Shown here piece by piece: positions 25,805-30,345 of a stretch of DNA of 30,345 nucleotides (its first letter is position 1; each line of letters begins with the position of its first letter). Position numbers and translations under genes: made by a program. The notes below the pieces were generated by a model. It was given only the letters and a program-made list of their open reading frames with translations. It had not been told where the DNA came from and did not search any database. Origin of the DNA: JBJXHG01 sp046160865 (GTDB taxonomy: Bacteria > Planctomycetota > UBA1135 > GCA-002686595); assembly GCA_046160865.1 (NCBI GenBank), contig JBJXHG010000027.1, positions 1 to 30,345 on the forward strand, read 5' to 3'.

Positions 25805-26533
25805 ATGAACACGACCACTCGATCGACATCGACCACGCCGAGCATGTTCGACGGTCTGCACGTCGTCGTCACCGGTGCGAGCGGAGAGCTCGGTGGCGCT
25901 GTCGCGCGCCTCTTCGCCGCACGCGGCGCGCAGTGTCATCTACCCGTGCGCACGCGAGCGCAGACGACCGGCTCCGATGCTCGCCTGCGCTTCGTCGCCG
26001 GCGTCGACTTGCTCGACGAGAGCTCCGTCGCCGCGTTCTACCGCGAGCTGCCGGCCTTGTGGGCGTCGATCCACTGCGCCGGCGGCTTCGCGGCGAAGCC
26101 CTTCGCGGACACGAGCGTCGAGGACTTGCAGAGCCAGCTCGCGACGAACACGACGACGGCGTTCGTGTGCGCGCGCGAAGCCGTGCGCAAGTTGCGCGCT
26201 GCCGGCCAAGGCGGACGCATCGTCAACGTCGTCGCGCGCCAAGCGCTCGAGCCCGCGCGCGGCGCCGGCATGGTCGCTTACACGATGAGCAAGGCGGCCG
26301 TCGCGGCGATGACGCGCGCGCTCGCGGAAGAAGTGGTCGGCGACGGCATCGCGGTGAATGCGATCGCGCCGTCGACGCTCGACACGCCATCCAACCGGAC
26401 CGCGATGCCGGCGGCCGACTTCTCGCGTTGGGTGAGGCTCGACGACGCCGCGCGCTGGATCGTCGAGCTCGCGTCACCGGGCGAGATCACGGCGCGCGGA
26501 TCGATCGTCACCGTGTACGGGCGCGCCCCGTAG
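25805..26533 (+). CDS. short-chain dehydrogenase, dihydropteridine-reductase-like
   Basis: 242 aa. NAD(P)-binding motif VVVTGASGELGGAVARLF (about 20-37), a central AGGFAAKPFADTS loop, and YTMSK as the YxxxK catalytic pair. The catalytic Ser that classical SDRs carry 13 residues before the Tyr is absent: the stretch reads RIVNVVARQALEPARGAGMVAY, so that position is Gln. Human dihydropteridine reductase (QDPR) likewise lacks this Ser and has a GMIGYGMAK motif, so a similar reaction on a quinonoid substrate is possible. A single-domain SDR of unknown substrate is the safe call. Upstream of the ATG lies the 25421-25804 non-coding interval. Confidence 0.85.
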   Translation: MNTTTRSTSTTPSMFDGLHVVVTGASGELGGAVARLFAARGAQCHLPVRTRAQTTGSDARLRFVAGVDLLDESSVAAFYRELPALWASIHCAGGFAAKPFADTSVEDLQSQLATNTTTAFVCAREAVRKLRAAGQGGRIVNVVARQALEPARGAGMVAYTMSKAAVAAMTRALAEEVVGDGIAVNAIAPSTLDTPSNRTAMPAADFSRWVRLDDAARWIVELASPGEITARGSIVTVYGRAP

Positions 26534-26549
26534 CCGAGCGATCACGCGC

Positions 26550-26945
26550 TCAGCTCGCCGGATCGATTCGGCTGCGCCGCCGGGCATCCAGGATCGCGAG
26601 CACGAGCTTCTCCGGCATCTTCGCGTCCATGCCGATCTCACCCTGCTTCAGCGCGCGCTGGCCGAGCTGGATCGTCGCGCGATACGACGCGAGGTAGTCG
26701 CGGCACTCGCCACAGATCGCGAGGTGTCGCTCGAACACGGCGCGCCGATCGGAAGAGAGCTCGCCGTCGACGTACTCGTTCAAGAAGTCGCTGACAGCGC
26801 GGCAGGTGATCTCGCGCGCGGTCTCCATCAAAGCGTGACAGCTCGCGCAGCTCGCCTCGTGCTCGTCGATCGCCGTGCGCTGCGCGATCGTCAGCCCGCC
26901 CCCGAAGTACTCGTGGAGGAGCGGCCGGCATTCCGGGCAGTTCAT
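26550..26945 (-). CDS. double zinc-finger anti-sigma factor
   Basis: 131 aa, cytoplasmic, without a membrane segment. It holds two zf-HC2/ZAS modules in tandem: C3-x2-C6 with H29-x3-C33-x2-C36, and a second with C48, then H74-x3-C78-x2-C81. Standard anti-sigma factors of this class have one such module, usually followed by a membrane helix. The helical tail (90-131) has an EKLVLAILDARRR segment. Its ATG overlaps the stop of the ECF sigma gene (ATGA), the classic sigma/anti-sigma coupling. It most likely sequesters that sigma factor, and the H-x3-C-x2-C zinc site suggests redox or zinc sensing. Confidence 0.9.
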   Translation of the reverse strand: MNCPECRPLLHEYFGGGLTIAQRTAIDEHEASCASCHALMETAREITCRAVSDFLNEYVDGELSSDRRAVFERHLAICGECRDYLASYRATIQLGQRALKQGEIGMDAKMPEKLVLAILDARRRSRIDPAS

Positions 26946-27595
26946 TCGACTAGCCCTCCGTCTTTCGGATCGAAGCGCCGATCGAGCAGCGTTCGCAAGG
27001 CCTGTCGCGCCCGGTGGACTCGGATCTTCGCGGCATTGCTCGTCACACCTAGATGCCGGGCGACCTCGTCGGTTTCGAGCTCTTCGATGTCCCGCAGGAT
27101 CAACGCGGTGCGATAGCTCTCCGGCAGATCGTCGATCGCTTGTCGCACGAGCGCGCGTGTTTCGGCGCGCTGCGCTTCGACGTCGCTCGGCTCGGTCCAC
27201 GCCACGGGAGCGCGCTCGAATTGACCCGCGTCGTTGAATCCGGGCAGGAGCTCGCCGAGATCCCCGTCGTCTTGCAGCTCACCCTCGCGGCGCCGGCCGA
27301 GAGTGCGACGGCGCATCAGCGCGGCGTTGATGACGATGCGGTGCAGCCAGGTCGAGAGTCGTGCGTCGCCCTGGAACGAATCGATCGAGCGAAACGCGGC
27401 GAGGAACGCTTCCTGCACGGCGTCCTGCGCGTCCTCTTCATTGCGGAGCAAGCGGCGCGCGGTGGCGAGCAGGCGTGGTCCGTGCTCTTCGAGCACGAGC
27501 GCGTACGCTGCTTCGTCTTGGCGCCGCAAGCGCGCGACGAGCTCGGCGTCGTCGGCGTCGGAGCGAACGTGAGCGGACGAAGGAACGGTCGTCAT
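26942..27595 (-). CDS. ECF RNA polymerase sigma factor
   Basis: 217 aa from the ATG ending at 27595. The sigma-2 region (28-95) reads EEHGPRLLATARRLLRNEEDAQDAVQEAFLAAFRSIDSFQGDARLSTWLHRIVINAALMRRR, a close match to the RpoE-type groups. An acidic linker (105-135) leads to sigma-4 (about 145-200, LPESYRTALILRDIEELETDEVARHLGVTSNAAKIRVHRARQAL). It is translationally coupled (ATGA) to the double zinc-finger anti-sigma gene. Upstream on the same strand are the propeller, radical SAM and XRE genes, 52 bp away, so it may be expressed from them or from its own promoter. The regulon is unknown, perhaps oxidative or envelope stress. Confidence 0.95.
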   Translation of the reverse strand: MTTVPSSAHVRSDADDAELVARLRRQDEAAYALVLEEHGPRLLATARRLLRNEEDAQDAVQEAFLAAFRSIDSFQGDARLSTWLHRIVINAALMRRRTLGRRREGELQDDGDLGELLPGFNDAGQFERAPVAWTEPSDVEAQRAETRALVRQAIDDLPESYRTALILRDIEELETDEVARHLGVTSNAAKIRVHRARQALRTLLDRRFDPKDGGLVE

Positions 27596-27647
27596 CGCGC
27601 GGAGCACGCTAGCACGCACGCCGCGCGAGCGACAAGGCGCGCGCCAG

Positions 27648-28643
27648 TCACTCGCCGCGCGCGGCTTCGATGCGGCGCGGGTCGAGACGCCAGACGTTCT
27701 GCGCGCGCAGATTCGACAGCCACACGGATCCGAGGCCGACGCGGATCGCGTCGCCGCCGGGGCCGACGAACTGCTGCACTGCGCGGTTCGTCTTCGGATC
27801 GATGCGCGTGATCGGATACTCGTTCGACGTGACCCACACGGAGCCTTCGCCGACGGCGATCTCGCCGCCGCCGCCGGGACAACCGATCTCGATCGTCGCG
27901 ACGACCTCGTTCTGCGCGAGATCGACGCGCGAGACCGAGCCGTCCTTCTGATTGAACGTCCACACCGAGCCTTCACCGATGGCGAGGAAGCGCGGGCCGG
28001 GGCCGACGGGGATCTTCGCGACGACGGAGTTCGTGTGCGGATCGACGCGCGTGAGCACGTTCTCGCGCGTGCTCGTCACGAACACGGAGTCCGCGCCGAA
28101 CGCGACGGCGCACGAGCCGGGAGCGACCGCGATCTCGTGCGTGACCGTGTTCGTCGCCGGATCGAGGCGCGCGAGCGTGCCGTTCGTGTCCTTCATCAGC
28201 CACACGCTGCCCGCGCCGGTCGCGATGCCGCCTTCGGAATCGGCGAACGTCATCGGGAACGTCGCGGTGACCGTGCCGGTCGAGACGTCGATGCGCGACA
28301 TCGTCGCGTCGCCGCAGTTCGGCACCCACACGCTTCCGAATCCGACCGCGAGGCCCGAGCCCGGCTTCTTGCCGACCGCGATCGTCGCGACGACGCGATT
28401 CGTCTGCGGGTCGAGGCGCACGACGTTGTCCTTCGGCGCATTGGAGATCCACACGTGTTCCTCGATCGCGATCCAATCGGGCAGTCCCGGGATCTCGAAA
28501 ACGGCGTCGGGCGTGAGCTTCTCGATCGCGATTTTCAGGCTCGCGTCCGCGAGCCCGGGCTTCTTCGGCTTCGACGCCGGCTGCGGCGTGCCTTGCGAAA
28601 CGACTAGCGCGAGCGCGACGGCGACGATCGAGAGGGGAGTCAT
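27648..28643 (-). CDS. secreted seven-bladed beta-propeller (YncE / virginiamycin-B-lyase-like)
   Basis: 331 aa with a signal peptide (MTPLSIVAVALALVVSQGTP). Seven near-identical repeats fit one seven-bladed propeller. Each begins with (G)xxSVWV, such as HVWISNAPKDNVVRLDPQTN, GSVWVPNCGDATMSRIDVST, GSVWLMKDTNGTLARLDP, DSVFVTSTRENVLTRVDP, GSVWTFNQKDGSVSRVD, GSVWVTSNEYPITRIDP and GSVWLSNLRAQNVWRLDP. Repeats contain the DPxTNxVVxxI strand motif. Such propellers are usually extracellular binding proteins or lyases of the Vgb type, but no lyase residues can be named here. It is followed 52 bp later by the ECF sigma gene and preceded by the radical SAM gene. Confidence 0.88.
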   Translation of the reverse strand: MTPLSIVAVALALVVSQGTPQPASKPKKPGLADASLKIAIEKLTPDAVFEIPGLPDWIAIEEHVWISNAPKDNVVRLDPQTNRVVATIAVGKKPGSGLAVGFGSVWVPNCGDATMSRIDVSTGTVTATFPMTFADSEGGIATGAGSVWLMKDTNGTLARLDPATNTVTHEIAVAPGSCAVAFGADSVFVTSTRENVLTRVDPHTNSVVAKIPVGPGPRFLAIGEGSVWTFNQKDGSVSRVDLAQNEVVATIEIGCPGGGGEIAVGEGSVWVTSNEYPITRIDPKTNRAVQQFVGPGGDAIRVGLGSVWLSNLRAQNVWRLDPRRIEAARGE

Positions 28644-28685
28644 GGCGGCGCAGACTGTACGCGACGCGTGCGCGACGCGCAGCCG

Positions 28686-29573
28686 TCACAGTCCGCGCTG
28701 CCACTCCGAGCGGAACGGCGCGCGCGCCGGCGACGCGAGCACGCGATCGAGCGCGGCGACCATCGCGGCTTGATCCTTCGGCAAGTTCCCGGCGAGTGCC
28801 AGGTAGTTGCTCGCGTGGTTCGAGCGGAAGATCGTCGCGTCGAGTTGCAAGCTCGTGAGCAGCTCGCGCAGCTCGCGCGCGAGCTCGATGGGGGAGAGCT
28901 CGTCGACTTCGCCGCGCTCCGCTTGCTCATGGAGCGGCGTGCCTTCGACCGGCGTCATCACGAGCGTGCTCAGGAAGCGCGGTTGAATCGCGCTCACGAC
29001 GCGCGCGCTCTCGCGTGCGTGCTCCGACGACAGCGCGCGTCCGCCGGCGCCGAGCAAGATCATCGTCGAGAGCTTCACGCCGGCCTCGTGCGCCTTGAGC
29101 GCGACGGCGATCATCTCGGCGGCATCGACGCCCTTCACGAGACGCGCGAGGACGGCGTCGTGTCCGCTCTCGATGCCGAGGTAGTAGAGCGAAAGGCCGA
29201 GCTCCTTCAGCTCGCGCATCTCGTCGACTTTGCGCACCTGCAGCGATTGCGGGCTTGCATAGCAGCTCACGCGTGCCAGCGGGCCGAACGCAGTGCGCAG
29301 CTCGCGCAGCACGTCCGCGAGGAACGACGCCTTCGCCATCAATGCGTCGCCATCGGCAAGAAAGACCTTGCGTACGCCGCCGAGCTCTTCGCGATGCTCG
29401 CGCGCCCATGCGATCTCGGCGCGCAGATCGTCGAGCTTGCGCACGCGGAAGCGCTTGTCGCGGTACATGCCGCAGAACGTGCACTCGTTGTACGAGCAGC
29501 CGATCGTCGCTTGGAGGATCAGACTGTCGGCTTCGGACGGCGGACGGTAGAGCGTGCCTTCGTAGCGGATCAT
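28686..29573 (-). CDS. radical SAM protein (COG1032-like)
   Basis: 295 aa. The Fe-S motif is GCSYNECTFCGMYRDKRFRV with C26, C31 and C34, spaced x4 and x2 rather than the classic CxxxCxxC; this GCSxNxCTFCxMY form marks a subgroup of bacterial radical SAM proteins of unknown substrate. Other family features are the GVRKVFLADGDALM strand, SCYASPQSL, a GLSLYYLGIESGHDAVL region, and STMILLGAGG. No B12-binding domain is present. The partner substrate is unknown. The start lies 8 bp after the stop of the XRE gene, so the two are probably co-transcribed, and the propeller gene begins 42 bp after its stop. Confidence 0.92.
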   Translation of the reverse strand: MIRYEGTLYRPPSEADSLILQATIGCSYNECTFCGMYRDKRFRVRKLDDLRAEIAWAREHREELGGVRKVFLADGDALMAKASFLADVLRELRTAFGPLARVSCYASPQSLQVRKVDEMRELKELGLSLYYLGIESGHDAVLARLVKGVDAAEMIAVALKAHEAGVKLSTMILLGAGGRALSSEHARESARVVSAIQPRFLSTLVMTPVEGTPLHEQAERGEVDELSPIELARELRELLTSLQLDATIFRSNHASNYLALAGNLPKDQAAMVAALDRVLASPARAPFRSEWQRGL

Positions 29574-29580
29574 GCGGACG

Positions 29581-29961
29581 TCACGCGCGCTTGCGAACTC
29601 GTCGCTGTACCGGCGCTGCAGCCTTGAGGGCGAGGTCGATGCGCGCGATCGAGCGCGTGCTGGGAGTGTGCTTGCCGATTTCGATCCGGCACAGCGTTTC
29701 GACTCGCACTCCGGCGCGGCGAGCGAGCTCGCGCTGCGTCATTCCCGCTTTCAGCCGTGCTTGGACGATCTCCCGAGCGATCGACGCGCGAGCGTAGTCG
29801 ACGGCGGCGAAGTTGCCCTTGGCGTCTCGCGAAGGAATCGGTGGCAACTCCGCGAGCCGCGCGAGTCGCTCGTACCTTTCGCGGAGCACGACGACGTACT
29901 CCCGTCCCGCGAGCTTCAGAGTGACCATCTCGACCTCGAGTTCATTCCTCATAGATGCCAT
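29581..29961 (-). CDS. XRE-family antitoxin-like DNA-binding protein
   Basis: 126 aa (an internal ATG at 29952 would give 123 aa). The N-terminal half is a short beta-alpha region (MVTLKLAGREYVVVLRERYERL) resembling the Phd-like prefix of some antitoxins; the C-terminal half is an XRE helix-turn-helix (about 65-115, IVQARLKAGMTQRELARRAGVRVETLCRIEIGKHTPSTRSIARI). Proteins of this layout are the antitoxin/repressor of RelE- or HigB-type modules, where the toxin gene lies upstream and overlaps. Here only the toxin's 3' end is left, so the protein may be an orphan repressor. It is followed 7 bp later by the radical SAM gene. Confidence 0.85.
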   Translation of the reverse strand: MASMRNELEVEMVTLKLAGREYVVVLRERYERLARLAELPPIPSRDAKGNFAAVDYARASIAREIVQARLKAGMTQRELARRAGVRVETLCRIEIGKHTPSTRSIARIDLALKAAAPVQRRVRKRA

Positions 29962-30025
29962 CGCGGTGACCGATCCTGTCGACGATCAGCTCGTCGCGGT
30001 GAGCCGAGCGCGAGCCATGAAGAAA
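29942..30025 (-). pseudogene. 3' remnant of a RelE/ParE-type toxin
   Basis: In the frame +1 to the antitoxin, a stretch of 27 codons ends in DELIVDRIGHRDGIYEE and a TGA (29942-29944) that overlaps the antitoxin start. The DRIGHRxxIYxx ending is the standard C-terminus of RelE/ParE/HigB toxins (80-110 aa when complete). A TAG (30026-30028) closes the frame upstream and no other frame supplies the missing N-terminus, so the toxin is truncated or replaced by unrelated sequence. Confidence 0.7.
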
Positions 30026-30051
30026 CTAAGCCGCATTGACATTCGTGTCCA
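30023..30051 (-). promoter_or_regulatory. possible promoter of the antitoxin gene
   Basis: In a locally AT-richer patch, reverse-strand TGGACA (-35-like, plus 30046-30051) and TAGTTT (-10-like, plus 30023-30028) are 17 bp apart, about 60 bp before the antitoxin start. Confidence 0.35.
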
Positions 30052-30059
30052 CTCGCGGC

Positions 30060-30167
30060 CTAGGCATTGCGATCGGCGCCGAGGATCATCTGGTCGAGCC
30101 ACAGCGCCGTGTACTTCATGGGCACGAGCGCGAGGAGGCAGGCGGCGAACATGTGAGGTGCGGCCAT
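30060..30167 (-). CDS. possible small membrane-like protein of 35 aa
   Basis: ATG ending at 30167 opens a 35-codon frame, MAAPHMFAACLLALVPMKYT and on to LDQMILGADRNA, with a single hydrophobic segment and a TAG stop. Third positions are mostly G/C. It lies between the repeat copy and the toxin remnant. The frame is also open upstream into the repeat, so the gene may be longer and cut by the window, or be only a fragment of a membrane protein. I know no family. Confidence 0.35.
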   Translation of the reverse strand: MAAPHMFAACLLALVPMKYTALWLDQMILGADRNA

Positions 30168-30197
30168 CGTATCCCGGCCGCGCGCGGAGTCTTGGAC

Positions 30198-30345
30198 GAG
30201 CAGCCCGTGGTGAAAGTTATTCGGCGCGAAAGCCGTCCGTTCGCGCCGGCACGGCGTCGCTCGATCCTCGGCGAATCACGAGGATTCGCCTGCGGTCGTG
30301 CTCCTGGTTCCGACACGAACGGACGACTTTCGCGCTCGAAGCACT
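30198..30345. repeat. palindromic repeat element, copy 2, cut by the window edge
   Basis: About 148 bp matching the reverse complement of the copy at 8472-8638, starting at AGCAGCCCGTGGTGAAAGT. Both arms and the inner hairpin (GGCGAATC-ACGAG-GATTCGCC) are conserved. Several substitutions are matched on the opposite arm: GCCCGAAAG/CTTTCGGGC in copy 1 becomes GCGCGAAAG/CTTTCGCGC here. The last ~19 bases of the element are beyond the window. Confidence 0.85.

Noticed and set aside
25560..25808. Forward 82-codon ORF overlapping the SDR start by ATGA
   Set aside because: Arg-rich composition, and the opposite strand has better codon statistics in the 51-codon frame. The overlap alone is not enough.
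30116..30316. Reverse 66-codon ORF inside repeat copy 2
   Set aside because: It is mostly made of palindromic repeat sequence and is not open in copy 1 in an equivalent way.

Overview
This is a high-GC, gene-dense bacterial window. The mix of families suggests a Planctomycetota-like organism. It carries a TolB/TPR protein that looks like the tail of a kinase-TPR protein, a 'kinase-partner' type ECF sigma factor, a DUF2911 protein, a long PIG-L deacetylase coupled to a sodium:solute symporter, many lipoproteins of unknown function, and a glutaminyl-tRNA synthetase. The assignment is inference, since there is no rRNA or marker tree. I saw no tRNA, rRNA, CRISPR array or transposase.

Left part (1-9600). 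The 3' end of a TolB-like/TPR protein comes first. A reverse-strand lipoprotein made of degenerate HMA-like repeats follows; its reading frame is crossed by an in-frame TGA with a SECIS-like hairpin behind it. Next is a reverse-strand secreted protein of unknown family. On the forward strand a secreted PIG-L deacetylase and an SSS symporter overlap by ATGA, and a DUF2911 protein follows. A 167-bp palindromic element lies just before the DUF2911 start. A diverged copy in the opposite orientation sits at the right edge of the window.

Centre (9600-20950), all on the reverse strand. This holds the most interesting system: a CarH/LitR-type B12-dependent light-sensing regulator followed by eight tightly packed genes, most overlapping by 1 to 4 bases. 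They encode a DUF1295 membrane protein, a CMAS-type methyltransferase, a flavin amine-oxidase-like protein, DUF1365, a second cyclopropane-fatty-acid-synthase-like methyltransferase, a DUF2878 membrane domain fused in frame to an alpha/beta hydrolase, a secreted unknown, and an SDR with a DUF2867-like tail. The likely reading is a light-controlled programme that modifies membrane fatty acids. A long inverted repeat closes the cluster, followed by an ECF sigma factor and a BamE-like lipoprotein.

Right part (21000-30345). It contains a DUF3332-like lipoprotein, a structured multi-hairpin region, a pirin, a SLATT-type membrane protein with an extra C-terminal beta domain, GlnRS, a very small unlisted ORF and an SDR resembling dihydropteridine reductase. 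A reverse-strand run then reads XRE antitoxin, radical SAM protein, secreted seven-bladed propeller, ECF sigma factor and a double zinc-finger anti-sigma factor. The antitoxin overlaps the 3' remnant of a RelE/ParE-type toxin, so that module looks decayed.
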